From: an uncultured Bacteroidota bacterium
Lineage (GTDB): Bacteria > Bacteroidota > Bacteroidia > Flavobacteriales > Flavobacteriaceae
Direction: 5' to 3'
Assembly (NCBI GenBank): GCA_902619855.1
Contig: CACNGE010000006.1
Coordinates: 1 to 63,404, forward strand
DNA: 63,404 bases
This document shows, piece by piece, positions 1-8,044 of the stretch (positions within the stretch are counted from its first letter, which is position 1; every line of letters begins with the position of its first letter). The notes below the pieces were generated by a model that was given only the letters and a program-made list of their open reading frames with translations, had not been told where the DNA came from and did no database searches. Position numbers and translations under genes: made by a program.

Positions 1-1
1 A

Positions 2-823
2 TTGACTTTTCCAATGATTTTTTTATTTGTATGGACAAACTTAAAGGGTGTCCAAAAATATGAGTCAATAATTTTATCATTTCTAGAGAAAATCATTTTA
101 TTAAACTCAATATTTATAATTCTAGGTATCTTTTTTGATGTTTCCTTATTTGAAAGCTACTATGGCTCCGAAAGGTGGGGTTATTCTGGATTTATGGCTA
201 AAGGGTACAATGTTATACTTAGCTCGATCTTTTTTATTCGAATTTTCAATCGAAATTCATCTTTATCAATATCTTCAATGTTGTTAATTTGCAGCCTTAT
301 ATTTTCTGGAACTAAGGCTGGGATTCTTTCAGTTGTTTTGATAATATTATTCGTTATCATAAAAAACATAAAGTATCGGTTGTTGTTTTCAGCAGGTGTA
401 ATTTCATCAATTCTCTTTTTGCCTTTTTGGATTAAATATATAGTATCTTTTTCTTCTTTTTGGAGCTCTGTTTATGAAGACAACGGCGCATGGGACACCC
501 TTTTTTCATTTAGAAATAGAATTCTAACCACATTTATTGAAACTTTTGAATGTCAGAATTTAATCATGCCCATACTTTTTGGTGGAAATGCTCGTTTCCC
601 GGGTTTGTGGGTGGAGATTTTACCAGTTGATATATTCGCATTTTTTGGTTCAATTGGTTTTTTCGTTTTTTTTGCATTACATCTTAAGTATATAAATCAC
701 TCAAAATTGCTAATCCCAATGTTTATTGCTTTTGGTAATGGATCATTCTTTATTGCGCCATTGGCAATAATAGTTTGGTGGGTATGGATTAATGAAAACA
801 GAAATATAAGCTTTCGTGTATGA
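2..823 (+). CDS. O-antigen polymerase/ligase-like membrane protein (5' truncated)
   Basis: The reading frame is open to the left edge, so the N-terminal part is missing; 273 residues remain. The protein is strongly hydrophobic, with about seven membrane segments separated by short basic loops, and one larger loop (about residues 150-200) containing charged and aromatic residues. This layout fits Wzy-type polymerases or O-antigen ligases, which join or polymerise lipid-linked glycan units on the periplasmic side of the inner membrane. Such proteins share little sequence, so the call rests on topology and on the polysaccharide genes next door. It is the only plus-strand gene in the distal glycan locus and faces the deacetylase gene across a hairpin. 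A second polymerase-like gene lies at 5259-6287. Confidence 0.6.
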   Translation: MTFPMIFLFVWTNLKGVQKYESIILSFLEKIILLNSIFIILGIFFDVSLFESYYGSERWGYSGFMAKGYNVILSSIFFIRIFNRNSSLSISSMLLICSLIFSGTKAGILSVVLIILFVIIKNIKYRLLFSAGVISSILFLPFWIKYIVSFSSFWSSVYEDNGAWDTLFSFRNRILTTFIETFECQNLIMPILFGGNARFPGLWVEILPVDIFAFFGSIGFFVFFALHLKYINHSKLLIPMFIAFGNGSFFIAPLAIIVWWVWINENRNISFRV

Positions 824-830
824 TTTTAAA

Positions 831-853
831 TTTTCTGTTGGTACAACAGAAAA
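831..853. terminator. Perfect 10-bp inverted repeat between convergent genes
   Basis: TTTTCTGTTG and its exact complement CAACAGAAAA are separated by a 3-base GTA loop. The hairpin sits in the 50-base gap between the polymerase stop at 823 and the deacetylase stop at 874, which converge. AT-rich sequence with short T runs follows on both strands, so it can act as a bidirectional intrinsic terminator. The stem has few G-C pairs, so it would be only moderately stable. Confidence 0.65.
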
Positions 854-873
854 TATATTTAATGCTGTTGTAA

Positions 874-1722
874 TTATAATTCAACTAAAGGTGCTTTAGC
901 CCAATCTATCATTTGATCCGCATTTCTTAAATCAACAAACGAAAATTCTGAAGTCCACCTTTCAAGTTTGTTCATACAATTACCTAGACCATAATATGAC
1001 TTAAATCTTCGGATTCGAGAAAGGCCCTCAATCATTGGCTGGTCCTTATCGAAATCTCTTGGGTGAAAATACGTCATTATGTAATCACTTGAATTTGACC
1101 ATTTTTTAATAAATGGGTAGGGAGTAACTCTAAAGTAACCTCCTCCTGAGTAAATCCATTTTTTACCTAATATTGGGACGGTATTAATAGGAAATTCCTT
1201 GAGCTCATATCCATTTATTTTGATTATTGAAGGCTCTGCCTTTGAAAAGCTAGGAAAACCTCCATGAGCTCTTCCTGCTGGAAAAACTGAACTATCATGA
1301 GTTATTCCATTCTCTGCTAAAACTTCAAACGCCCATTTGTTTTTTTCAGTAATCGAAAATCCTGGAGCTCTAAATGCAGTAACTTTTTTTCCTGTAATTG
1401 ATTGTATTATATCGATAGATCTCTTAAGGTCTTGTTGTATTTCATTTCGTTTTTGCTCATACATCAATTGGTGCATATTTGTGTGAGAGCCTATTTCATA
1501 TCCCAATTTATCAATTTTATTTAATACTTCTGGGTATTTTTCAGCAATCCAGCCAACAACAAAAAAAGTTGCTTTCAAGTTTGATTTAGCTAATAAGTTA
1601 AATATCTTATCAACATTAGAATGAATCCTCGTTTCATAATTAGACCATTCTTCCACAGTTTTTGTCGAATCATTATCTAAAATATGAAACCATTCTTCTA
1701 TATCGAACGTCAAAATTTTCAT
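874..1722 (-). CDS. Polysaccharide deacetylase (NodB-type, DUF3473-like)
   Basis: This 282-residue protein belongs to the carbohydrate esterase 4/NodB superfamily, which removes N-acetyl groups from amino sugars using a metal. Motifs in order: FDIEEW at residues 6-11 (motif 1, catalytic and metal-binding acids), GSHTNMH with H80 and H84 as metal ligands, RAPGFSI around R118, and YFHPRDFD with H220 near the end. The opening FDIEEWFH and the late YFHP motif resemble the deacetylases found in exosortase-linked exopolysaccharide loci. There is no signal peptide, so it probably acts on cytoplasmic or lipid-linked precursors. Its start overlaps the stop of the upstream formyltransferase gene as TAATG, implying co-translation. 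It is the last gene of the minus-strand glycan run. Confidence 0.85.
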   Translation of the reverse strand: MKILTFDIEEWFHILDNDSTKTVEEWSNYETRIHSNVDKIFNLLAKSNLKATFFVVGWIAEKYPEVLNKIDKLGYEIGSHTNMHQLMYEQKRNEIQQDLKRSIDIIQSITGKKVTAFRAPGFSITEKNKWAFEVLAENGITHDSSVFPAGRAHGGFPSFSKAEPSIIKINGYELKEFPINTVPILGKKWIYSGGGYFRVTPYPFIKKWSNSSDYIMTYFHPRDFDKDQPMIEGLSRIRRFKSYYGLGNCMNKLERWTSEFSFVDLRNADQMIDWAKAPLVEL

Positions 1723-2483
1723 TAAAAAAACTTTTTTTTCAATTGCTTGAACTTTCTTACATCGTCACGCGTTGGAAATGAATAATATGATTTCTCAGAA
1801 TCGGTGTTTTCAATTAGCATAAAATCACCCTTGGCAATAAGATCGATAGCTTCAAGTATTAAATTTATCCCAATAAATTTAGTTTTCTTTATTAATTCTT
1901 GTTGAGTTTGTTGACCTATTCTAACTTTTTCTTGAAGAATAATTGGTCCACTATCAATCCCCTCGTCAACAAAAAATACTGATACCCCTGTATATTCTTC
2001 GTTGTTTTTTAAAACCCAAAAGGTCGGCATAAGGCCTCTGTACTTAGGAAGAAGTGCTGTGTGGAGATTAATACATCCTTTGGGTGCAAGATCAATCAGT
2101 GGTTTTTTGAAAATTTGATTTCCTAAAATAGAAATCAATAAATCGGGGCGATAAGATTTTATAATATTAAGATTTTTTTTTGTATTTATTGAGCCATCAA
2201 TCTCGATTCTAATAACCCCATATTCTACAAATAAACGAGCTACTGATTTTTGAAAAACTTTCGCATAAATGAACCGGAGGGAGTAGTATAGAAAAAAATT
2301 CAATCCAAATATCTTTTTTGTTTTAAGAGCTTTTTTAAAAAAGCTTTCTTTTTTTCCAAAAGGAGATGCGTTTGTAACAATCGCCCCTACAATCGAGTGT
2401 TCTACAGGAAGTTTTTCTAAAAAATAGTTTAAGTTTTTTGAAAGGTAGAAGGGTTCATCTTGGGTTATAATAATTATTCGCAT
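1722..2483 (-). CDS. Formyltransferase-family protein (sugar N-formyltransferase-like)
   Basis: The protein has 253 residues and the folate-dependent formyltransferase fold. The catalytic triad is visible as N122, H141 in HTALLPKYRG and D177 in GIDSGPI, the same arrangement as in methionyl-tRNA formyltransferase and PurN. It lacks the C-terminal tRNA-binding domain of Fmt and sits among glycosyltransferases. It is therefore more likely to formylate an amino sugar (as VioF-, ArnA- or WlaRD-like enzymes do) than initiator tRNA. The start overlaps the glycosyltransferase stop by 10 bases and the stop overlaps the deacetylase start. A formyltransferase next to a deacetylase suggests that a free amine is exposed and then capped, but the order of steps is inference. 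Confidence 0.75.
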   Translation of the reverse strand: MRIIIITQDEPFYLSKNLNYFLEKLPVEHSIVGAIVTNASPFGKKESFFKKALKTKKIFGLNFFLYYSLRFIYAKVFQKSVARLFVEYGVIRIEIDGSINTKKNLNIIKSYRPDLLISILGNQIFKKPLIDLAPKGCINLHTALLPKYRGLMPTFWVLKNNEEYTGVSVFFVDEGIDSGPIILQEKVRIGQQTQQELIKKTKFIGINLILEAIDLIAKGDFMLIENTDSEKSYYSFPTRDDVRKFKQLKKKFF

Positions 2484-3637
2484 ATATTTTCCTCAATTAA
2501 GTTTTTATAAATTTCTCCAACTTGAACCCAATTATGATTTTCTTTTAAATATTGATAACCGCTTAAAGCTACGCTAGTGTAATATTTTTCATTCTCTCTT
2601 AGTAAATTTATTTTGTTTTTGAATCCTATAGGGTCTTCAAACAACAATATCTGTTCATCTGGATTTGCTTTAAGTCCACTGTAGCCAAAGCTTGTTGTTA
2701 ATACTGGAACTTTGAGATTGAAATAATCCAAAATCTTATTTTGAACTCCTACCCCATTTTGCATAGGTGCAATGCCTGCAAATATCCCTAGTTTAGAAAG
2801 TGATTGAAGCGAATCAAAATGATCAATACAATGAGTTCTTTCCCTATTAAAATTCTTTGAGTTTTTACCAGCTATAATTAATTTATAATCTGAAAAATAT
2901 TTGCAAAAGATTTCATCATAGAAATAATTTATGGCTGCCTGATTTGGAATAGTATTCATATTCCCAATAAACAAAAAAGCCTTTGATTTGAAATTGTCAT
3001 GAATATTTTCATCAGAAATGGGTTCAATGCGTTTACCATTTGTTATGATTCTAAGCTTGTTGAACTTGTTCCCTTTGACTAAATAATTAAGGTCTTCATC
3101 ATTAATAAACACTGATTTGGAAAACGATTGAATAAGTTTTTTCTCCAATTTGAAAACCTTCGCTTGGTCTAATTTAAACACAAACTCTTTGATGCTTTTT
3201 ATTCTACTTATCCGTTTTGCTGCAAGTGAAAAACAATCACATGCTTCATAAACTACCTTTGAATTGAATTTCTTTGGAATATAAAATGCAGACCTGTAAA
3301 GGTGCGGCAATATCACGTCATATTTATTCCCGTGGTTGTTTAGGAATTTTCTGAACTTAGGATGATATACTATAGATAATTGAATTGGTAAGTTACTAAA
3401 TGTAAAATTCAAAATATTTAAAATAATTCTAAGAATATTGATTTTGTGAGCATAAACATTTTGAAATAAATTGGATTTAACGACAAGGTCTTTGTCCGTT
3501 TCATTTCCTGGAAATATTATATCTAAATTATAGTATTTATTCAATTCATTGGCGATTTCTAAAATTCTTAATTTATCACCGCCGTCGACAGGAAAAATAG
3601 GTTTAGATGTAATAATCAGTAAATTTTTCCTTCTCAT
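2474..3637 (-). CDS. Glycosyltransferase, GT4/family 1 type
   Basis: A 387-residue protein with the two-lobed GT-B pattern. The N-terminus carries a glycine-rich loop around PVDGGDKLR (residues 17-25), typical of GT4 enzymes that begin by binding the acceptor. The C-terminal lobe contains FIGNMNTIPN and a late stretch ending in Y-S-G-L-K-A, which stands in for the nucleotide-sugar binding region. The usual E-x7-E motif is degenerate. It probably transfers one sugar of the repeat unit at the cytoplasmic face of the inner membrane. It overlaps the oxidoreductase stop by 35 bases and the downstream formyltransferase by 10. Codon use is AT-rich like its neighbours. The donor sugar cannot be told from the sequence. 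Confidence 0.75.
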   Translation of the reverse strand: MRRKNLLIITSKPIFPVDGGDKLRILEIANELNKYYNLDIIFPGNETDKDLVVKSNLFQNVYAHKINILRIILNILNFTFSNLPIQLSIVYHPKFRKFLNNHGNKYDVILPHLYRSAFYIPKKFNSKVVYEACDCFSLAAKRISRIKSIKEFVFKLDQAKVFKLEKKLIQSFSKSVFINDEDLNYLVKGNKFNKLRIITNGKRIEPISDENIHDNFKSKAFLFIGNMNTIPNQAAINYFYDEIFCKYFSDYKLIIAGKNSKNFNRERTHCIDHFDSLQSLSKLGIFAGIAPMQNGVGVQNKILDYFNLKVPVLTTSFGYSGLKANPDEQILLFEDPIGFKNKINLLRENEKYYTSVALSGYQYLKENHNWVQVGEIYKNLIEENICE

Positions 3638-4670
3638 TATTTAATTCAAATAAGATTTTTAATATTCTTAAAGCTACAGGATTCGAATGGGTAATTGGTA
3701 ACCCTTCAAGTAGATGCTCGTAATACAAATTATTAATTTCAAGCTCTTTATTAATTCTCGACTCGTAGTGATACGCATACATTTTGGTCCCTTTACTAAA
3801 TTTAATCGAACTGTCGGCTTTCCTAATAAATTTTCCTTGTTGACGTTTATATTGTATTGGATAACTATTCTTTAAAGATACGGTTCGAAACCAAAACTTT
3901 TTTCTTTTATTAAGAAGTATGTTAAATGCTATTTTCAAATAAGTAGAAAAATAGATTATATAATTTAGCTTATAATATTTTGGGAGTAAATTAGATTTAT
4001 TTAGGATATGATAAAATGATGATTTTTTTTGCAAGTCGGAAATGTTTAGTGGTAGATTCACTGGGATATCCATTGCTACGAATTCATTTTCAGAGTAAAG
4101 TCTCGAAAAATCTATTTCATTGTTAGATTTTCTTTCAATTAATTCAATGTATTTGTCAAAAACAACCTTTGGTTTCTTTAAAGAAATTTTTTTACTTTCT
4201 GATAATTCCGGTATAGTAGATGCGCCTGTAGTTACTATACACGAATCGTATACATCTCCTGAGATAATGAATTTATCATCTTCTATGTCGATCGACTTTA
4301 CTTCTTTTTCAATAATTTTTAGTGCTTTCCATTCAATATTAAATTCAATCTTCGCGTGAAAAAAATATGAGTCGTTTTTAAAGGCATATAATTCGTAAAT
4401 GGTGAAATTAGAAATAAATTCTAAAAGAAATTTTTCTGAAAAAAGATTGGCGATTTTATAGTCGATGGCTATAACACCTCCCCAAACGGGATAGGAACCA
4501 AATCGAGCAGTATGCAATTTAAAGCCCCCCAAAATATTACTACTCAACATCTGTGTTTTAGGTTTTTTAGAAGTTGTATAGACTGTTATGGATTCCTCTT
4601 TTCTTGCTAGATAGCTAGCCAAAAATAGTCCTACATTACCTCCACCTACAATAGCATATTTTTTTTTCAT
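3603..4670 (-). CDS. FAD/NAD(P)-binding oxidoreductase of the glycan locus
   Basis: The N-terminus AIVGGGNVGLFLASYLA is a dinucleotide-binding Rossmann motif (GGGNVG about residues 8-13). A second glycine/threonine-rich stretch, VTTGAS near residue 147, matches the flavoprotein pattern for FAD contact. At 355 residues it is shorter than GMC oxidoreductases and resembles the FAD-dependent oxidoreductases found in variable O-antigen clusters. The substrate is unknown; oxidation of a sugar or sugar-linked group is an inference from position. The start overlaps the SDR stop as ATGA, and the stop lies 35 bases inside the glycosyltransferase gene, so all these genes are translationally coupled. Confidence 0.6.
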   Translation of the reverse strand: MKKKYAIVGGGNVGLFLASYLARKEESITVYTTSKKPKTQMLSSNILGGFKLHTARFGSYPVWGGVIAIDYKIANLFSEKFLLEFISNFTIYELYAFKNDSYFFHAKIEFNIEWKALKIIEKEVKSIDIEDDKFIISGDVYDSCIVTTGASTIPELSESKKISLKKPKVVFDKYIELIERKSNNEIDFSRLYSENEFVAMDIPVNLPLNISDLQKKSSFYHILNKSNLLPKYYKLNYIIYFSTYLKIAFNILLNKRKKFWFRTVSLKNSYPIQYKRQQGKFIRKADSSIKFSKGTKMYAYHYESRINKELEINNLYYEHLLEGLPITHSNPVALRILKILFELNNEKEKFTDYYI

Positions 4671-5269
4671 TTTATAATATAAATTCCAAACAAATTCAAA
4701 AATCTATACACCCTGGTTTTGAAACTTAGACTTACAAATGATCTTTTAATTAAGTTGACCTTTATAGCCTCTGGTTTGTATCTTTTGCCAATGTAGATAT
4801 GCCTACATAACTTCTCTATGTTAAAAACATGGAGATTTCGAAACGAATATATCCTTTTGCTATTGCGATTTATTTTTTTCCAAAAACCAATTATTTTGTT
4901 ATCATGTTCAAAAATATCTCCAAAATATATTTCGGAATTTTCATATTCTTTGAATGCCCTATATACAGATTTTTTGTATTGGCCGTAGGGGCTATCATCA
5001 TATAAAGCTGAAACAGATGATATATGAACTAGTCTTGATTTTGAGTTTTCAAGTGATTGTCGAAGTTTTATAGCATCCTGGATCGACATCAAGCTAACAT
5101 CAATAATCAGTTCACTTTTATCAATATTAAGAAAATCATTAAATCCTATTGAATGATCACTTGGTTCTTTAGTGATTTCCCGAACTACTACTCCTTTCGA
5201 TTTTAAATAATTTAAAATCAGATTTCCTATCATCCCATTAGATCCAATCAAATCTACCCTATTGAGCAT
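4667..5269 (-). CDS. Short NAD(P)-dependent epimerase/dehydratase-like SDR
   Basis: The 200-residue protein opens with VDLIGSNGMIGNLIL, a variant of the GxxGxxG nucleotide-binding loop. HISSVSALYDD and then YGQYK supply the SDR serine and the YxxxK catalytic pair. It is about 100 residues shorter than usual extended SDR sugar epimerases, and the C-terminal sugar-binding part is reduced. It may be a reductase or a partner of the adjacent FAD protein. The sequence shows no frameshift: start and stop overlap the neighbouring genes cleanly (ATGA with the downstream oxidoreductase; 11 bases with the upstream membrane protein). Confidence 0.55.
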   Translation of the reverse strand: MLNRVDLIGSNGMIGNLILNYLKSKGVVVREITKEPSDHSIGFNDFLNIDKSELIIDVSLMSIQDAIKLRQSLENSKSRLVHISSVSALYDDSPYGQYKKSVYRAFKEYENSEIYFGDIFEHDNKIIGFWKKINRNSKRIYSFRNLHVFNIEKLCRHIYIGKRYKPEAIKVNLIKRSFVSLSFKTRVYRFLNLFGIYIIK

Positions 5270-6287
5270 ATTTTAATTTTTCAATTATTAAAAAACTAAA
5301 CACCAACGAAGGGAAGGATAATCCCCCAAGAGAAATCGAAAACATTTGATATAACCCAATAAAAAATAAAATTAAAAAAATGTCTTTTTTTGATTTAAAG
5401 AAAGCCTTGAAAATTAGAATAATTGAGAATAGAGTATATATTATTCCCTTATAAGAGATACTTTCAAAAAATCCATTATGCAGATTTAATCCTTTAAGTC
5501 CCCATGGGCTTTGAGTCAAATCAGTATAAATTAAATCTTTAATGTTATCAGGTTTATAAATTGATAGTAAATCAACATTATTGAGATAACTATACCATAT
5601 GAAGTAACGTTGCTCGAAAAAAATTGGCCCCAAATAATACAATGCCCATGGCGTAAAGACTACAAATAAGGCAGCCAAAAATTTTAAAAATGAAAATTTT
5701 AAAATTTTCTTAAATAGGTTCCCTATAATTGCTAATGTGCCAAAAAAATAGTCGGCAATAACATTAACTCCAAGTGATGAAAAGCTTGTTGAAACCCTTT
5801 TTGAGTATATGGCGATTATCGCTGCAGTAATTCCTGCGTAATCTGCTTCGAAAAATATACTAGAGTTTGCATTTCTTCCAAATGCATACATTTTTTCGTA
5901 TTCTGTATTTAAAACATCTGGGGTAATGCCAAAATAAATACATAAGGAATATATTATAGCTGGAAACATAAACCATTCGACTTTTTTGATCATTTTTTTT
6001 GTGTCATTTTTTTGAACAACTAAAAAGAGTAACGAGAAGTTTAACACCTTCAAAGTGCTATCAATAAGAAATGACTGAAAAATTAGGCTCGGAAAAATAA
6101 ACAACAGTAATAAACTTAAAGCCAGCACTAGAGTTTTCCGTTCTGTGAAATACTCGAATGATTTTATTCTTATTAATATAAAGCATAATAAAAGAATTTG
6201 ACATACAGCATAGGTGAAGGGTGAATATATAATTAAGGTGAAAACCGAAACCGTGCTTAGTATTTTTAAAAAATCCGTTCTGACCAT
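5259..6287 (-). CDS. O-antigen polymerase-like multi-pass membrane protein
   Basis: A 342-residue protein with roughly nine hydrophobic segments and a long extracytoplasmic loop (about residues 215-275) rich in Tyr, Asp and Asn. This is the usual profile of Wzy polymerases and O-antigen ligases. It starts a six-gene overlapped minus-strand block running down to the deacetylase. The 192 bases upstream hold no clear TAnnTTTG element, so expression may come from read-through. A 20-base segment from its own start region is repeated exactly 59 bases upstream (see the repeat entry). With the gene at 2-823, the locus holds two polymerase-like proteins; one may be the polymerase and the other a ligase. 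Confidence 0.6.
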   Translation of the reverse strand: MVRTDFLKILSTVSVFTLIIYSPFTYAVCQILLLCFILIRIKSFEYFTERKTLVLALSLLLLFIFPSLIFQSFLIDSTLKVLNFSLLFLVVQKNDTKKMIKKVEWFMFPAIIYSLCIYFGITPDVLNTEYEKMYAFGRNANSSIFFEADYAGITAAIIAIYSKRVSTSFSSLGVNVIADYFFGTLAIIGNLFKKILKFSFLKFLAALFVVFTPWALYYLGPIFFEQRYFIWYSYLNNVDLLSIYKPDNIKDLIYTDLTQSPWGLKGLNLHNGFFESISYKGIIYTLFSIILIFKAFFKSKKDIFLILFFIGLYQMFSISLGGLSFPSLVFSFLIIEKLKYAQ

Positions 6288-6340
6288 TTCCCTTATTTTT
6301 AAATCCTTCGCTTCAATTAATATTTTTAAAAAATCCGTTC
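6262..6340. repeat. 20-bp direct repeat, one copy inside the start of a membrane-protein gene
   Basis: Positions 6262-6281 and 6321-6340 are identical over 20 bases on the same strand, 59 bases apart. The first copy encodes residues 3-9 of the polymerase-like protein on the minus strand. The second lies in the leader just upstream. The sequence is partly low-complexity (T and A runs around TTTTTAAAAAATCCG), but chance identity over 20 bases at such spacing is unlikely. A small tandem duplication of the gene start is the simplest explanation. Confidence 0.7.
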
Positions 6341-6479
6341 AAAATTCAAACTCAATTGAAGATTGCTATTCTCATTTTACTAGGTGATTGCGAGTCAAAA
6401 TTGTACGTTGTAATAGAATCGTATCCAAAGAGAGTCTCTTTGTGCTAATAAAAGATAATTCCGTTAGTTTGCTCATATT
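6288..6479. other. 192-bp intergenic region between two minus-strand glycan genes
   Basis: The gap separates the GT2 stop at 6480 from the membrane-protein start at 6287. It contains the second copy of the 20-bp repeat (6321-6340) and a short palindrome CAAAGAGAGTCTCTTTG at 6426-6442 (8-bp arms, 1-base centre). The palindrome lacks a following T run on the minus strand, so it is a weak terminator candidate at best. No minus-strand TAnnTTTG promoter element was seen. Confidence 0.5.
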
Positions 6480-7196
6480 TCAGCTAATTTTAAATGTCCA
6501 AAAAAGTTTTAATATCAGCGACATCGACATCGCTTTAATTATTCGACTATAAATTAATAATTTACTATTAATATAACTCTTAGAATCGTTGTTTTGATGT
6601 AACACTCTTTCGCACAAAATGTTCTCGAAAATTTTTCTTTTTTCTGGCTTTAGCTGTGAAATCATAGAAATCCTTATGTCATACCAAACAGTAGGGAAAA
6701 ATTTATTTTTAAAAAACCGTTTAAAGTTTGTAAAAATATGCTTTCGAACAATGATTGATGATGTTGTTGTTTGCTTGACCCATAAAGGGTGTTTAACGTA
6801 AGGTGTTATTTTTTTATTTTCTTCTTTTCTAGAGAACATGAAAAAGTCTATTGATGATGTTTCTGTTTTTGAGAAAATATTTTTGTTCATTAAAGGAATG
6901 TCGTCAGCATCCATTATCCAAACTAAATCGTCAGACTTTATGTTTTTAAAATAATTAATTCCTGAATAAATCGCATTTATTTGATTGTGTGAATTGTGTT
7001 TGCTCTTTTTATGTTTAGTAACAATTACATCTTGACCATAAATTTTCATTAGTTCATCAATAGGTTGAGTGCTTTGGTCATCGACAATAACAAAACCTTC
7101 ACAATACTTTTTTGCATTTAGAATCTGTTCTTTATTTTCCACCAAGAATCTATTGTAGTTATAATTTATTACAATCAAATGAATTTTATTGTTCAT
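6480..7196 (-). CDS. Glycosyltransferase family 2
   Basis: The 238-residue protein has the GT-A layout. An N-terminal beta strand and nucleotide-binding region ends in FVIVDDQST, where the first DD contacts the UDP-sugar. Around residues 95-98, WIMDADD is the metal-binding DxD. The acceptor end is short and ends in a hydrophobic, basic tail that may sit on the membrane. It probably adds one sugar to a lipid-linked repeat unit. It lies 44 bases downstream of the DUF115 gene, a looser gap than elsewhere in the locus. Donor and acceptor cannot be told. Confidence 0.8.
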   Translation of the reverse strand: MNNKIHLIVINYNYNRFLVENKEQILNAKKYCEGFVIVDDQSTQPIDELMKIYGQDVIVTKHKKSKHNSHNQINAIYSGINYFKNIKSDDLVWIMDADDIPLMNKNIFSKTETSSIDFFMFSRKEENKKITPYVKHPLWVKQTTTSSIIVRKHIFTNFKRFFKNKFFPTVWYDIRISMISQLKPEKRKIFENILCERVLHQNNDSKSYINSKLLIYSRIIKAMSMSLILKLFWTFKIS

Positions 7197-7240
7197 ATTA
7201 GAGCTGTGTGTAAAATTATTTTAAAATTTAACCCTCTTTC

Positions 7241-8044
7241 TTAATCTAGACTAACCTTTGGTATAACTTTTAATTTGCTGTCGATACCCGCATTGAATAA
7301 GTCTATGTTTTTTTTCTCAAGCTCAAAAAATGCTTTTGTAAAACATTGTTGCATTCTGTCTGTTTCTGGAAGGTGCCACTTTTTACCAGGCCCAAACCAT
7401 CTAGAATCAAAATGGTTATTATCCTCTTCTGTGGATGTAACAATTATTCCATTAACTTTCGCTGAAGAAGGTATAAAATAGTTTAAGTCAACACCTATCA
7501 GGTATATTGGGTTACACCCCATATATGCTGCCAACTGTATGTTATAATACATTACGGTTCCTCCCCAGTATATTTTGTCTTGACAATCAAAACTAAAATA
7601 AGGATAATTATCGTCGTCTGTATTGATATAACTTCTTAAGAAGTTTGTGTAAATTGTGTTCTTATCCTTTTTGATGAATCGCTTTAAGTTGTATGGAATT
7701 ATTTTTGTAGTTGATTGAATTGAGGATATTTCTTTTGAATTGTCTTTTGCTGGTAATGGGTCTTCCACAGTGTAATAGGTTGGGCTCCATTCTAAATCTT
7801 CCATTTTGAGATAAAACCCATTACACGCTATGGTAATGTGGTCCTTGTATTTGTTTAAATCCATTTTATTTATACTTGGTCCTCCCCCGATCAATACTGC
7901 TGGTTTTCCATAATGCTTGTTTCTTAAAGTTTTCATTGATTGATAACTTTTGTTGTAAAGAAGACAATAAAAAATTGATCCTATTTGTTCTTTTGTGTTG
8001 TTGTATATAAACGCAAGGTTTTTATATAAATCTGATTTTATCAT
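7241..8044 (-). CDS. DUF115/MptE-like protein of a glycan locus
   Basis: The 267-residue protein carries GKPAVLIGGGPSINK at residues 46-60. This is the signature of the DUF115 family, whose members include archaeal 6-hydroxymethylpterin diphosphokinase (MptE) and the flagellin-glycosylation Maf proteins. Later motifs fit the same fold: a Trp-Gly-Gly-Thr-Val stretch and IYLIGVDLNY. In polysaccharide loci such proteins are thought to be glycosyltransferase-like. The substrate is unknown and a role in pterin synthesis is unlikely here. Its start overlaps the flippase stop as ATGA. Confidence 0.65.
   Translation of the reverse strand: MIKSDLYKNLAFIYNNTKEQIGSIFYCLLYNKSYQSMKTLRNKHYGKPAVLIGGGPSINKMDLNKYKDHITIACNGFYLKMEDLEWSPTYYTVEDPLPAKDNSKEISSIQSTTKIIPYNLKRFIKKDKNTIYTNFLRSYINTDDDNYPYFSFDCQDKIYWGGTVMYYNIQLAAYMGCNPIYLIGVDLNYFIPSSAKVNGIIVTSTEEDNNHFDSRWFGPGKKWHLPETDRMQQCFTKAFFELEKKNIDLFNAGIDSKLKVIPKVSLD

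Noticed and set aside
3603-3637. 35-base gene overlap read as a possible frameshift
   Set aside because: Both proteins are complete with sensible ends, and similar shorter overlaps occur throughout the operon.
6426-6442. Palindrome CAAAGAGAGTCTCTTTG as a terminator
   Set aside because: No T run follows on the minus strand and the loop would be too tight for full pairing; kept only as a note in the intergenic entry.
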